From the NCBI GenBank assembly GCA_963753615.1, contig CAVWCW010000034.1, forward strand, positions 1 to 64,000: a stretch of 64,000 nucleotides of DNA. The letters run 5' to 3'. Under the pieces are notes generated by a model. The model was not told the origin of the DNA and made no database searches. It saw only the letters and a program-made list of their open reading frames with translations. The first letter of the stretch is position 1, and each line of letters opens with the position of its first letter. Shown piece by piece: positions 9,513 through 18,820 of the stretch. Source of the DNA: CAVWCW01 sp963753615 (lineage in GTDB: Bacteria > Pseudomonadota > Gammaproteobacteria > Chromatiales > Chromatiaceae). A program made the position numbers and the translations under genes.

Positions 9513-9838
9513 TCCCCATCCCCCCCGTCCGCCCGGTCGTCTCCGAGGTCCGCCAGTGCGCGCAGGGCCAGGGCCACCAGGAAGGCGGTCATGCCGAAGC
9601 CGATGACGATGGCGGTCAGCACCAGGGCCTGGGGCAGGGGATCGGGCAGGCGGCCCAGCCCCTGTTCCACCAGCGGCGCACTGTCCAGGGTCAGACGACC
9701 GCTGGCGAACAGGAACAGGTTGACCGCATAACCGAGCAGGGACAAACCCAGCACCACCGGAAAGGTGCGGCCGCGCAGCAGCAGATAGACCGCGGCGGCG
9801 GTCATCACTCCGATCACCATCGCGACCAGCAGTTCCAT
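9509..9838 (-). CDS. mrpC: Mrp-type Na+/H+ antiporter subunit C
   Basis: A protein of 109 residues, homologous to NuoK, with three membrane helices. LGLSLLGYAVNLFLFASG (about 31-48) and the DPLPQALVLTAIVIGFG segment (about 66-82) are typical of MrpC. It overlaps the mrpAB stop by one base and mrpD by four bases. The C-terminus is acidic. It is a structural membrane subunit that packs between the large antiporter-like subunits. Confidence 0.93.
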   Translation of the reverse strand: MELLVAMVIGVMTAAAVYLLLRGRTFPVVLGLSLLGYAVNLFLFASGRLTLDSAPLVEQGLGRLPDPLPQALVLTAIVIGFGMTAFLVALALRALADLGDDRADGGDGE

Positions 9839-12621
9839 CAGAGTTCCTCCTGGCGCGGGCTCAGGGCACCGATGCGGGTCAGTATCACCAGCACCGTTCC
9901 GACCACCGCCAGGAACACCCCGAGGTCGAATACGATAGCGCTGGCCAGCTCGAATTTGCCGACGATAGGTAGCGTCAGGTAGGTGTAGCTGGTAGTTAGG
10001 AAGGGGAAACCGACGAACCAGCTGGCGATGCCGGTGAACACCGCCGTCAGCACGCCGATACCGATCAGGCGCTCTTTGTCCCAGGGTAGGCGGGGCCGGG
10101 TGGCGGCGCTGCCGTCGACGATGTACTGCAGGATCAGGGCGACCCCGGCGACCAGGCCGGCGATAAAACCGCCGCCTGGCTGGTTGTGGCCGCGCAGGAA
10201 CAGGAAGGCGGAGACCAGCAGGGCGACCGGCAGCAGCAGTTTGGCAACCGTGGAGAGTATCAACGGCCGGCGGTCCGAGGCCCAGGGACGGCCCCTGTCG
10301 TCGCGTGCGCGCTGGGGCAGAAGCAGGCCGGTCAGCAGCGACATTATCCCCACCGCCGCGATCCCCAGCACCGTGACCTCGCCCAGGGTGTCAAAGCCGC
10401 GGAAGTCCACCAGGATCACGTTCACGACATTGGTGCCGCCGCCCCCGGGCTTGCTCTCGGCCAGGAAGAAGTCGGAAATACCGTTAGCGGGCTGGCTCAA
10501 CATGGCGAAGCTCAGCGCCGCGATGCCGATGCCGCAGAGCAGGGCCAGCAGCAGGTCGCGCCCGCGCCGCCAGGGGGCGGACTCCGCTGGGGTGCGCTCG
10601 GGCAGGAAATACATGGCGAGCAGCAATAGGATGACGGTGACGATTTCCACCAGCAGCTGGGTCAGGGCCAGGTCCGGAGCCGAAAACTTGGCGAACGCCA
10701 GGGCCGTGATCAGTCCCACCAGGCCGATCATCAGCACCGCCAGCAACCGGTTGCGATGCAGGTAGGCGGTGCCCAGGGCGCCGGCCCCGAGCAGGATGCC
10801 TCCAAGCAAGGCGCCTGGACTCAGCGGCGTGAGTTCGGCGCTGCCGACGATCGGTTGGCCCCAGAGTCCGAACGCCCCCAGGGCCAGGGTGGCGGCCAGC
10901 AGCAGGAAGCTGTAGCGCTGTAGGCTGCGGTTGTCCAGCAGCCGGTCGAGCCAAAGGCCAAGGCGGAACAACCGGTCGATCAGCCCTTCCGCCAAGCGCT
11001 TGCCGCTGATCTCCAGTCCTAGGCCATCGTGGGCGGCGAACACCCAGTGACGGGCCCCGTAAAGGGCGACGCCCGCCCCCATGGCTACCAGACTCATGAT
11101 GAACGGGGTGGTGAAGCCGTGCCAGATGCTGAGGCTGAAATCCGGCAGCGGGGTCTGCAGCACCGCCCCGGCCGCCAGTTCCAACAGGGGCCGCACCGTG
11201 TATTCCGGCACTACGCCCACCGCCAGGCACAACAGCACCAGGATCTCTACCGGCACTTTCATCCAGCGCGGCGGCTCGTGGGGCGTCTTAGGGAGGTTCA
11301 CCGGCTCGCCGTTGAAGAACACATCGTGGATGAAGCGCAACGAGTAGGCCACCGCGAACACCCCGGCCAGGGTCGCCAGCCCAGGGAACAGCCAGGCCCA
11401 CTCGAGTTCGACCAGCCAGCGCAGCACCAGGGTCTCGGTAAAGAACATCTCCTTCGAAAGAAAGCCGTTGAGCAGGGGTACCCCGGCCATGGCGGCAGCC
11501 GCCACCATGGCCAGCAAAGCGGTATGCGGCATGTACTTGAACAGGCCGTTGAGCTGGCGCATGTCCCGGGTGCCGCTTTCGTGGTCGATAATGCCGGCGG
11601 CCATGAAAAGGGAAGCCTTGAACACCGCGTGATTGATGATGTGGAAGACGGCGGCGACCTCCCCGAGCGGGGTGCCGAGGCCGAAAAGCAGGGTGATCAA
11701 CCCCAGATGGCTAATGGTGGAATAGGCCAGCAGCCCTTTGAGGTCATGCTGGAACAGGGCCAGATAGGCCCCCAGCAGCAGGGTGCTGAGCCCGAGGCCG
11801 CTGACCGCGTAGAACCAGAGTTCGGTGCCTGCGAGCACCGGAAAGAAGCGGGCGAGCAGAAAGATGCCGGCTTTCACCATGGTGGCCGAGTGCAGGTAGG
11901 CGCTGACCGGGGTGGGTGCGGCCATGGCGTGGGGCAGCCAGAAGTGGAACGGGAACTGGGCCGATTTGGTGGCCACCCCGAGCAGGAACAAACCAAGAAT
12001 GAGCGGGTACAGGGAATGGTTTTCGAGCGTCTGACCGCTGTCGAGCACCGCCGACAGCTCGTAGCTGCCCACCACCTGGCCCATCAGCACCACCGCCGCC
12101 AACAGTGCCAGCCCGCCGCCGCCGGTAACGAACAGGGCCAAACGCGCGCCCTGGCGTGCCTCCGCCTGGTGCTTGCGAAAGCCGATCAACAGGAAGGAGG
12201 CGAGGCTGGTCAGCTCCCAGAACACCATCATCAGCAGCAGGTTTTCCGCCAGCACCAAGCCCAGCATGGCTCCCATGAACAACAACAGGAAGGCGTAGAA
12301 GCGGGGACCGGCCTCGGCTCCGGTGAGGTAGTAGCGGGCGTACATCACTACCAGCAGGCCGATGCCCAGAATCAGCAGGGCGAACAACAGCCCGAGGCCG
12401 TCCAGCCGGAACGCCAGGGACAGGCCGATCTCCGGCAGCCAGGGGTGATGCTCCAGCAGCAGTTCTCCGGCGAACAGGGCCGGTGCTTCGCTCAGCACCA
12501 AGCCCAGGCCCAGCGCCGGCGCCAACCCGGCCAGCCAGGCCGGCGACAGGCGCAGGCGCGGTCCTAGCAGGGCCACCAGCAGGGCGCCGAGAAACGGTAG
12601 GGAGACGAGCAGCGACAGCAT
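9838..12621 (-). CDS. mrpAB: Mrp-type Na+/H+ antiporter fused subunits A and B
   Basis: A protein of 927 residues. The NuoL-like part (about 1-590) includes the membrane glutamate in MVFWELTS (E136) and the NHAVFKASLFM lysine helix. It is followed by the MrpA C-terminal helices (LVEIVTVILLLLAMYFLP, then NVILVDFRGFDTLGE). From about residue 785 the sequence is a full MrpB domain (RGHNQPGGGFIAGLVAG to the end). In Bacillus mrpA and mrpB are separate genes, while fused forms are known in the so-called group 2 operons of many proteobacteria. It is the first gene of mrpABCDEFG, whose junctions all overlap. The complex exports Na+ using the proton gradient. Confidence 0.95.
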   Translation of the reverse strand: MLSLLVSLPFLGALLVALLGPRLRLSPAWLAGLAPALGLGLVLSEAPALFAGELLLEHHPWLPEIGLSLAFRLDGLGLLFALLILGIGLLVVMYARYYLTGAEAGPRFYAFLLLFMGAMLGLVLAENLLLMMVFWELTSLASFLLIGFRKHQAEARQGARLALFVTGGGGLALLAAVVLMGQVVGSYELSAVLDSGQTLENHSLYPLILGLFLLGVATKSAQFPFHFWLPHAMAAPTPVSAYLHSATMVKAGIFLLARFFPVLAGTELWFYAVSGLGLSTLLLGAYLALFQHDLKGLLAYSTISHLGLITLLFGLGTPLGEVAAVFHIINHAVFKASLFMAAGIIDHESGTRDMRQLNGLFKYMPHTALLAMVAAAAMAGVPLLNGFLSKEMFFTETLVLRWLVELEWAWLFPGLATLAGVFAVAYSLRFIHDVFFNGEPVNLPKTPHEPPRWMKVPVEILVLLCLAVGVVPEYTVRPLLELAAGAVLQTPLPDFSLSIWHGFTTPFIMSLVAMGAGVALYGARHWVFAAHDGLGLEISGKRLAEGLIDRLFRLGLWLDRLLDNRSLQRYSFLLLAATLALGAFGLWGQPIVGSAELTPLSPGALLGGILLGAGALGTAYLHRNRLLAVLMIGLVGLITALAFAKFSAPDLALTQLLVEIVTVILLLLAMYFLPERTPAESAPWRRGRDLLLALLCGIGIAALSFAMLSQPANGISDFFLAESKPGGGGTNVVNVILVDFRGFDTLGEVTVLGIAAVGIMSLLTGLLLPQRARDDRGRPWASDRRPLILSTVAKLLLPVALLVSAFLFLRGHNQPGGGFIAGLVAGVALILQYIVDGSAATRPRLPWDKERLIGIGVLTAVFTGIASWFVGFPFLTTSYTYLTLPIVGKFELASAIVFDLGVFLAVVGTVLVILTRIGALSPRQEEL

Positions 12622-12931
12622 ATGGAATTCTGGGTTATCTGTTCAGGAGGCCAATATCCTGGGATTCTGCGTGCCCGATTTTATACCGGTGGGGCTCGCC
12701 TTGGCACGCGGTTGTCGCGAGCGTACCATAGCTGCCCGTTGCCTCGCCGGCATGTTTTTGGCCTGTTGGAGCCAGCAGCGCCGCTGCTGCAGTGGCAGCG
12801 ACGATGGGCCATTCGCTGTTTGCCAGATCGGAGTCTGCCTGGGAGACCGTGCCGACGGTCACGCGATTGTTCGCCGGAGCCGTTGTCGGCGCGCCGAGAT
12901 TCCAAACCGGATAAATCCTGGAGATCACCGA
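12622..12931. other. divergent intergenic region between mrpAB and the SGNH hydrolase gene
   Basis: This 310-base gap must carry the outward promoters for the mrp operon (minus strand) and the SGNH gene (plus strand). Open frames run through it on both strands but show no recognisable protein. GGAG at 12920-12923 is the likely ribosome-binding site for the TTG at 12932. Confidence 0.4.
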
Positions 12932-14023
12932 TTGAAGACCCTGTTCCAATGGATGCTGATGCTCGTTATTACGGTGCTGTTGGCAGAAGTCTCGTTGCGG
13001 GTTTTTCACCACTTTCGCCCGACTTTCGTATTTGAACCGGAGGGGGAGGCTTACACCCGTTTTCGAGGCAAGCCGCATGCTCTGGATTGGGGGTTCCGGC
13101 TCAATTCGCTGGGCTTTAAAGATTCCGAATTCAACCTCGAAAAAGGCGATTCCTACCGTATTCTGGCGTTGGGAGATTCGTTCGGGTTCGCGGTGGTCCC
13201 CTATCCGCATGCCTATCTGACCGTGCTCGAGGATCAGATGAAGGGCAATGGCTTCGATGTGGAAATCCTGAACATGGGCATACCGGCTACTGGTCCCATG
13301 CAGTATTACTCGCTGTTGGGGAAAGAAGGCATGGTTTATCAGCCGGATTTGGTGCTGGTCTCCTTCTTTATCGGCAATGACTTCGATGTAACGCCGAAGT
13401 CGGAAACCCGCCCCGTTGGATGGGGCCACTCCTATTTGTACCAATTTTTGAAATACGCGCTCGATATTCGCCCCGAGCTCGGGGCTCGTGTGTACCATGA
13501 GGGCGCCGGTTATTGCGACACCTGTTCCACGCTTAAGGACGAAAAATATCTGAAACTGGCGACGGGGCGCAGTCTCATCTATCGGCAGTTCAGTCCCAAA
13601 AGGCGCGAGAAATTCCAACGTCAATTGGCCGGTTCCATCGACTATCTGGAAAGGATGCAGCGGCTCTGCGCAGACAGCGGCTGTAAATTGGCGGTGGTTC
13701 TGATTCCGGATGAACTGCAAATAGATCCTGAACTGGAGGCCGCAGTGCGGGAAGCGGCGGGCGTGACGGACCGGGAACCAAGCTGGGACCTGGAGCTACC
13801 CAACCGCCTCCTGGGCGCGGCCTTGGCAGGTCTGAATATCCCCTATCTGGACCTCTACCCTGGGTTCCGCGGTGTCCGGGCCGAGCCGCGGTTGTACAAG
13901 CCGAATGACAGTCACTGGAATATTGCCGGCAACCAGTTCGCCGCCGACACCATTCAACCCTGGCTCGAGTCGCTAGTCAGTCGATCCGGCGCGGTGCGGG
14001 CCGCTGCGTCAGCTTCGCCATAG
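12932..14023 (+). CDS. SGNH/GDSL-family hydrolase with N-terminal membrane anchor
   Basis: I start at TTG 12932 because GGAG sits 8 nt upstream and the N-terminus becomes a clean signal anchor (about 5-20); the frame upstream is not protein-like. The protein has 363 residues. SGNH blocks are visible: GDSFGF (catalytic Ser83), the Gly in NMGIPATGP (about 116), IGND (148-150), and DSHW near the end (Asp326, His328). This layout is seen in periplasmic enzymes that acylate or deacylate glycans. The gene is convergent with, and overlaps by 15 bases, the sulfotransferase gene at 14009, so it may modify the same envelope product. The substrate is unknown. Confidence 0.8.
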   Translation: MKTLFQWMLMLVITVLLAEVSLRVFHHFRPTFVFEPEGEAYTRFRGKPHALDWGFRLNSLGFKDSEFNLEKGDSYRILALGDSFGFAVVPYPHAYLTVLEDQMKGNGFDVEILNMGIPATGPMQYYSLLGKEGMVYQPDLVLVSFFIGNDFDVTPKSETRPVGWGHSYLYQFLKYALDIRPELGARVYHEGAGYCDTCSTLKDEKYLKLATGRSLIYRQFSPKRREKFQRQLAGSIDYLERMQRLCADSGCKLAVVLIPDELQIDPELEAAVREAAGVTDREPSWDLELPNRLLGAALAGLNIPYLDLYPGFRGVRAEPRLYKPNDSHWNIAGNQFAADTIQPWLESLVSRSGAVRAAASASP

Positions 14024-14986
14024 TTTTCCGATCGCCCGGCGCAGCCGGCCGCCGCTCAGACGCCGCACCTCGGCTTCCAGGTAGTCAAGATGCCGCAGGG
14101 CCGGCCCCATCGCGATTAGCTGACCCTCGATGCGCCCCCAATCTTGCCATAGCTCCGAATCGTCCGGGCCGATCCGGTCTTCCGCCAAACGGCGCAGCCA
14201 ACGGTAGCCGTCGCGGGTGAGTGGATTGAGCCGCGGCTCCCGGTCCAGGTCGGCGTCGTCGAAGGCGGTGTGGCGCATGCCGGGTTTGAGAAAGGCGCCG
14301 GAATACTCTTCAATGCCTTGCCGCGCCTCGGCGTCGAGAGGAATTTCGAGCCGCTCGGCCATGCGCTCGAGCTGCCGGCTCGGGTCCGCCATCAACAGGT
14401 CATAGTCCACCACCACGAAGGGATAGCGGGCCAGTTTCCGGAAGTAGGGCACCACGTTGACCAGCCATTCCAGGTCGGTCTTTTCCTGAATCCCGCGCAG
14501 GGGATCGAGCTTGCTGCGGGAGCGGGCCACGCTGAGCGGGCTGCGCGCCGCCACCACGAAGCTGAGTTGAGTCCCGGTGCGCTCCGCCACCTGTTCCCAG
14601 AACGGCAGCATGCGCAGGGTCTGGGCGTACTTGAAGCCCCACAGGGGGTAGCGGACAAAGCGTTTGTCGATGGTTTGCACTGCGGCCTGGCGCAGCGGTT
14701 CCAGCGCCGGCGCTGTCCATTGTTCGGGAGTGATCAAGGCGACGCATTCGGTGCGCAGGCCAAGGGTGCTGCGCACCTGCTTGGCGATCCGCAGCAGGTC
14801 CCGGTCCTCGAAGAAGCCGGTTGGGTTTTTTTCCGTGGGGGGCTTGAGATTGTCTCCCAGTTCCACCCCCAGGGCCTGTATCGCGCGGGCGATGGCGCTG
14901 GTGCCGCTGCGCCCGGCACCCACCACCAGGATGGCACGGGAGGCTTTCGAATTGGTGGGTGCGGAGGAACTTGGGGCGTTAGCCAT
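14009..14986 (-). CDS. sulfotransferase family protein
   Basis: A protein of 325 residues. VVGAGRSGTSAIA (about 21-33) is the 5'-phosphosulfate loop of PAPS-dependent sulfotransferases, and NPTGFFEDRDL follows as in bacterial Sulfotransfer_3-type proteins. VVAARSPLSVARSRSKLD (about 145-162) fits the 3'-phosphate-binding segment. There is no signal peptide, so it should act in the cytoplasm on a lipid- or sugar-linked acceptor. It is last in a tight operon: its start overlaps the ELM1-like gene by 8 bases. The acceptor cannot be told from the sequence. Confidence 0.82.
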   Translation of the reverse strand: MANAPSSSAPTNSKASRAILVVGAGRSGTSAIARAIQALGVELGDNLKPPTEKNPTGFFEDRDLLRIAKQVRSTLGLRTECVALITPEQWTAPALEPLRQAAVQTIDKRFVRYPLWGFKYAQTLRMLPFWEQVAERTGTQLSFVVAARSPLSVARSRSKLDPLRGIQEKTDLEWLVNVVPYFRKLARYPFVVVDYDLLMADPSRQLERMAERLEIPLDAEARQGIEEYSGAFLKPGMRHTAFDDADLDREPRLNPLTRDGYRWLRRLAEDRIGPDDSELWQDWGRIEGQLIAMGPALRHLDYLEAEVRRLSGGRLRRAIGKLWRS

Positions 14987-16094
14987 ACTGGTCTCCGGGG
15001 CCAGCGGCCCCTGCTGGGTCGGGGGTGCTGGCGGGCGGATGGCCCATCAGCCGGGTAATGCGCTCCACCGCCAGGGCCAGGCCGTCTTCGAGAGGCGCAT
15101 GGGATTGCGCTGGCGGTGCGCCCAGGGAACTCACCAGACCGCGTGCCTGCAGCATGCGGTGATAGGCGTCGAAGTCCCGGGCGGGCTTGATCAAGCCCCA
15201 GTAAACCAAGCCCCTGTAAAGGCGGTCCAGGGGCGGGCGCTGCACCAGCCGGCGCCAGCGCTCGCCGCGGGCGCGGCGGCGGGGCCAGGCGAACAGGGCC
15301 ACCGGTTTGCCGGTGGCGCAGGCCTCCACCGGCACCGAGGCGCTGTCAACCGTAACGATGAAGCGGTCGGCCAGCGCCAGAAAGCCGAAGTAGGGGTTGC
15401 CCTGATCCTCCGGCTGCCAGCGGTAGCGGTATGCGGGGCATTGGATCTCGGCGAACAGGGCGTCGGCGGACGCCGGCGGGGTGCGCGGGGTGGTGCTGAT
15501 CAGCAGCGAGCCACCGGCGGTCCGGGCCTCGGCATCGGCCTCCCGCCCCAGGCGGGCGGCGGTGTCCGGGGCGAACTCGTAGCTGGAGCTGTTGCCGCCG
15601 ACGATCAATGCGATACGGGGTCGGGGCAGGGCGGCGAAATGCCCCCGCCAGTCGTCGGCGGCGCGTGCGAGCTTCTCCGGCGGGATGCGGTTCAGGGCTC
15701 CGCTGAGGTGCAGGATATTGTCCCGTTCAGGCAGTCGGTACTGGGGCAGGGTGATGATCAGGTCGAAGCGATGCAGCGGGGCCTGGGTGTGGAAAAGATG
15801 CACCAAGCGGCTTCGCCCCTGGGATTGGCGCCGGATCCAGCGCGCAACCGGGGCGGCTCGGCGCGAGGCGGCGATCACCAGATCCGGCCAGGGAGGGCTC
15901 AGCGCGTCCGAGCGCGCGCGGTCGACGCTCAGACGCGAGGCATCCAGCAGCAGATTGGGCAGCCGGTTCCAGGCGTTGTGGTAGAGCTGGCGGGTCTCGA
16001 ACGGCCAGCCCAGGGCCCGGGCCAGGTTCACCATCTGGGCGTTGCCGCCCTGGCCCTTGCCGAGCAGGACCCAGACCCGGGGTGGTCGTTGCAT
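14979..16094 (-). CDS. ELM1/GtrOC1-family glycosyltransferase-like protein
   Basis: A protein of 371 residues that matches the ELM1-type family (formerly DUF1022): VLLGKGQGGNAQMVNLARALG at the N-terminus, IALIVGGNSSSYEF in the centre, then RFIVTVDSASVPVEACATGKPVALF, which is the nucleotide-sugar-binding-like segment of GT-B folds. Plant ELM1 affects mitochondrial fission, but the bacterial members lie in envelope-polysaccharide or lipid loci. No signal peptide is present. It sits between two sulfotransferase genes with an 11-base gap and an 8-base overlap, so transfer of a sugar to the shared substrate is a reasonable inference. Confidence 0.78.
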   Translation of the reverse strand: MQRPPRVWVLLGKGQGGNAQMVNLARALGWPFETRQLYHNAWNRLPNLLLDASRLSVDRARSDALSPPWPDLVIAASRRAAPVARWIRRQSQGRSRLVHLFHTQAPLHRFDLIITLPQYRLPERDNILHLSGALNRIPPEKLARAADDWRGHFAALPRPRIALIVGGNSSSYEFAPDTAARLGREADAEARTAGGSLLISTTPRTPPASADALFAEIQCPAYRYRWQPEDQGNPYFGFLALADRFIVTVDSASVPVEACATGKPVALFAWPRRRARGERWRRLVQRPPLDRLYRGLVYWGLIKPARDFDAYHRMLQARGLVSSLGAPPAQSHAPLEDGLALAVERITRLMGHPPASTPDPAGAAGPGDQYG

Positions 16095-16105
16095 AATCCG
16101 GCGGT

Positions 16106-17053
16106 TCAGGCGTCGACGGCCGCGGCGTCGGTCCGGTAGCCCAGGGTCGGCGACAGACAGTCGGCGATCAGCGCATCGAGCTGTTCCAACTGCTCGGCGC
16201 TGAAGTCGTCACGGTAGCCGAGCACCTTGCCGCGCCGCACCTTGAACGACTTGCCGTCGCGCACTTTGCTAAGAGACATGCCGCCTTGCTTGAAGAAGCC
16301 GGAGCGCTCCAGTTGCTGCAGGTTCTCGAAGCTGCCGAAGTCCACCGCCTGGCGCAACTCGTCCTGACCCAACTCCAGGCCCGCGAATTCGGCGACGCCG
16401 GTCAGGCTCTCCAGTGGCTGGCCCCGCAGGTCCTCGTAACCGATGATCAGGTGCCTGGGCAAGGCGCGTACGATCGGCTCCCACTGGTTCATGAAGTCGA
16501 TAATGCAGGGCAGGCCGATCTCCGGGTGCATCACGAACGCCCAAAGACCGATGTTTTCGTGGTCCACCGGCTGCTTTAGCCCCGCGTTGATCAGCTCGCG
16601 CTTGCCCGGGGAAATTCGCTTGGTGAACTGGATGTACCAGGATACTGCGACGTCACCCGGATGGCGGGTGAGAAAGATCAGCGGCCGTTGGCCCAGGCGC
16701 GCCGCCTGGTCCGGGTCGGAGAAGGCCTCGCGCACCACCCTTTCATAGGTGAGGTGGCCATTGGTGACGCAGAAACGGGGAATGCGGGCATCGGCCCGGG
16801 CCAGCTCGTCGGTCTTCAGCATCAGGTCCTGGGGCAGCCCGTACTTGAGTTGATAGGCCCGCGACAACATGCTGCGCAGCCAGGTGTTGCCGCTCTTGGG
16901 GTAGCCAATGATGAAGACGTCGCCGCGCTCCATTTTGCCCAGCTCCAGAGCGGCCAGCCGGCGGTAGCGGCTGGCAATGCGCCATGGCTTGGGCAGCAGG
17001 GCGGTCGACTTCAGGATCAGGCGGCGTTGGGCGCGGTCGCTAAGTTGGGTCAT
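16106..17053 (-). CDS. PAPS-dependent sulfotransferase (Sulfotransfer_1 type)
   Basis: A protein of 315 residues from ATG 17053; a TTG at 17119 would add 22 residues. YPKSGNTWLRSML (51-63) is the classic 5'-PSB loop. LIFLTRHPGDVAVSWY is the 3'-PB segment, and the C-terminal FKVRRGKVLGYRDDFS resembles the usual RKGxxGDW-type PAPS-contact loop. This is the cytosolic eukaryote-like sulfotransferase fold, distinct from the second family member in the operon. It lies between the ABC exporter and the ELM1-like gene. The two enzymes could sulfate two positions or two acceptors. No PAPS-synthesis genes are in the window. Confidence 0.85.
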   Translation of the reverse strand: MTQLSDRAQRRLILKSTALLPKPWRIASRYRRLAALELGKMERGDVFIIGYPKSGNTWLRSMLSRAYQLKYGLPQDLMLKTDELARADARIPRFCVTNGHLTYERVVREAFSDPDQAARLGQRPLIFLTRHPGDVAVSWYIQFTKRISPGKRELINAGLKQPVDHENIGLWAFVMHPEIGLPCIIDFMNQWEPIVRALPRHLIIGYEDLRGQPLESLTGVAEFAGLELGQDELRQAVDFGSFENLQQLERSGFFKQGGMSLSKVRDGKSFKVRRGKVLGYRDDFSAEQLEQLDALIADCLSPTLGYRTDAAAVDA

Positions 17054-17134
17054 GAGGGCTCGGACTAGCGGGGTTAAAAATAACCGATAATTGTCGCAGA
17101 CTGGCTGGGATTTGGCCAATCACATGGGACCCGC

Positions 17135-18820
17135 TCAGTCCAATGTGGAGGTCTGCAACTGGCCGCCTTCGAGTCGGAACACCCGGTCGGCGATGCGCGC
17201 CAGCCCCCTCTGGTGGGAGATGGCGAGAATGCTGATCTGGCCCCGCAGCCGGCCCAGGGTGTCGCAGATCTCCGCCTCGCTGGCCGGGTCGAGGGCGCTG
17301 GTGGCTTCATCCAGGATCAGCAGTCGGGGTCGGCGCACCAAGGCGCGGGCGATACAAAGGCGCTGGCGTTGGCCGCCGGAGAGCCTTCCGCCGCGTTCGC
17401 CGACCAAGGTCTCCAATCCCTGGGGCAAGGCGCTGACGAAGTCCCAGGCACCGGCGGCGCGTAACGCCCGTTCGGCGTCAGCCGGACCCAGGCTCGGATC
17501 GCCCAAGGTGACGTTGTGCAGGACACTGTCGTGGAGCAGCAGCGTGTCCTGGGGCACATAGCCGATCTGGACACGCCACTGCAGCAGACTGCACTCGGCC
17601 AGGGACCGACCGTCCACCAAAACCTGGCCCCGGTCCGGCTTGAGCAGCCCGGTAATCAGATCCACCACTGTGGTCTTGCCGGAACCGGAATGACCGATCA
17701 GGGTGGTGAAGGTGCCCGCCGGCAACACCAGTTCGAGTCCCTGCAGCACCGGCTTGGCGCCGTAGGACAGGTGCACGCGGTCGAGTCGGATCTCGCGCTC
17801 GAACACGGCACGGTCACCGGTCTCCGCCTGTTCGTGGGCTTGCTCGGCGGCCTCGATCGTGTGGTACAAGGACCAGAAGGCGCTCTCCTGGGCCACCATG
17901 CGCTGGTAGTTGCGCTGCACCTTGCTCAGCGAGGCCATTACCCGCACCAGCAGGATTACCAGCACCAGGAGGTTGGCCAGGGGGATGGCGAAAAAGGTCA
18001 CCGCCACGTACAGGCCGCCCGCAACGAAGGCGACGATGGCCGGCTCGTAAAGGGCATTCAGGGCCTCGGTGCTGACAACCTCTTTGCGCAGGGCCTTGTT
18101 GAGGCGCCCGGTCTCCGCCTCCAGCACCACATTGGCGCGGTCCGCCAGGCCCATGGACTTGAACGCCTTGACCGACTGCAGGGTGTCGGTCATGCGGCTT
18201 ATCAGTGAGTTGAGCAGTCGGGTTTGGCGGCTGCCGGCCTTGCGCGATTTGCGCACCAGAAAGCCGAAAGCGAAGCTGATCAAGCCGGCCACAACCAGCG
18301 CCGCCAGCGCCGCCTGCCAGGATACCCAGAGGGCGACGCTGACGTACACCACGGCCTCGATTGCCGCCGCCGCGGTGCGCGCCGCATTCAGGTAGGCGGC
18401 GGAGCCTCGGGCCGCCTCGGTAGCCATGGCGTTGGTGAGCTTGCCTGCCGGTTGATTCAGGTAGTAGTCCCAGCGCGTCTCCAGCAGGGCCCGGAGCAGG
18501 CGCAGGCGCAGGTCGGTGGCGATCTGGGCCACCGTAAAGCCTACCTTGCGGTTGGCGAACAGTACCAGCAGGCTCTTCAAGGACATGCCGGCGACAACGA
18601 GTCCCAGCAACAGCCCCAGGGAAGGCGTGATACCGAACCCCTGCAGCGACTCGACCAACAGGTTGTCGCTGCCGGCGCCTTCCTCGTCCAGGGCCAGATT
18701 GAGCACCGGCAGCAGCGCCGACAGGCTCACCCCCTGCACCAGTCCGGCAACCAGCAGGGCCAGCAGCGTGATCAAGGTCTGGCGCGTATAGGCGCCGACG
18801 ATGTGGCGAAGGAACTGCAT
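17135..18820 (-). CDS. MsbA-like ABC exporter (fused membrane and ATPase domains)
   Basis: A protein of 561 residues from ATG 18820; the open frame extends upstream, but that part is not protein-like. Six membrane helices occupy about 15-300. The nucleotide-binding domain has Walker A GHSGSGKT (376-383), the Q-loop region YVPQD (421-425), signature LSGGQ (480-484), Walker B LLILDE (500-505) and the switch His536. This is a half-transporter that works as a homodimer, exporting a lipid, glycolipid or peptide. Because the downstream genes are sulfotransferases and a glycosyltransferase, a sulfated glycolipid is the most likely cargo; a peptide cannot be excluded. It is the first gene of the four-gene operon. 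Confidence 0.85.
   Translation of the reverse strand: MQFLRHIVGAYTRQTLITLLALLVAGLVQGVSLSALLPVLNLALDEEGAGSDNLLVESLQGFGITPSLGLLLGLVVAGMSLKSLLVLFANRKVGFTVAQIATDLRLRLLRALLETRWDYYLNQPAGKLTNAMATEAARGSAAYLNAARTAAAAIEAVVYVSVALWVSWQAALAALVVAGLISFAFGFLVRKSRKAGSRQTRLLNSLISRMTDTLQSVKAFKSMGLADRANVVLEAETGRLNKALRKEVVSTEALNALYEPAIVAFVAGGLYVAVTFFAIPLANLLVLVILLVRVMASLSKVQRNYQRMVAQESAFWSLYHTIEAAEQAHEQAETGDRAVFEREIRLDRVHLSYGAKPVLQGLELVLPAGTFTTLIGHSGSGKTTVVDLITGLLKPDRGQVLVDGRSLAECSLLQWRVQIGYVPQDTLLLHDSVLHNVTLGDPSLGPADAERALRAAGAWDFVSALPQGLETLVGERGGRLSGGQRQRLCIARALVRRPRLLILDEATSALDPASEAEICDTLGRLRGQISILAISHQRGLARIADRVFRLEGGQLQTSTLD

Noticed and set aside
11029..12567. 512-codon plus-strand frame
   Set aside because: Antisense to mrpAB; Gln/His/Gly-rich composition typical of reverse translation of a GC-rich membrane protein.
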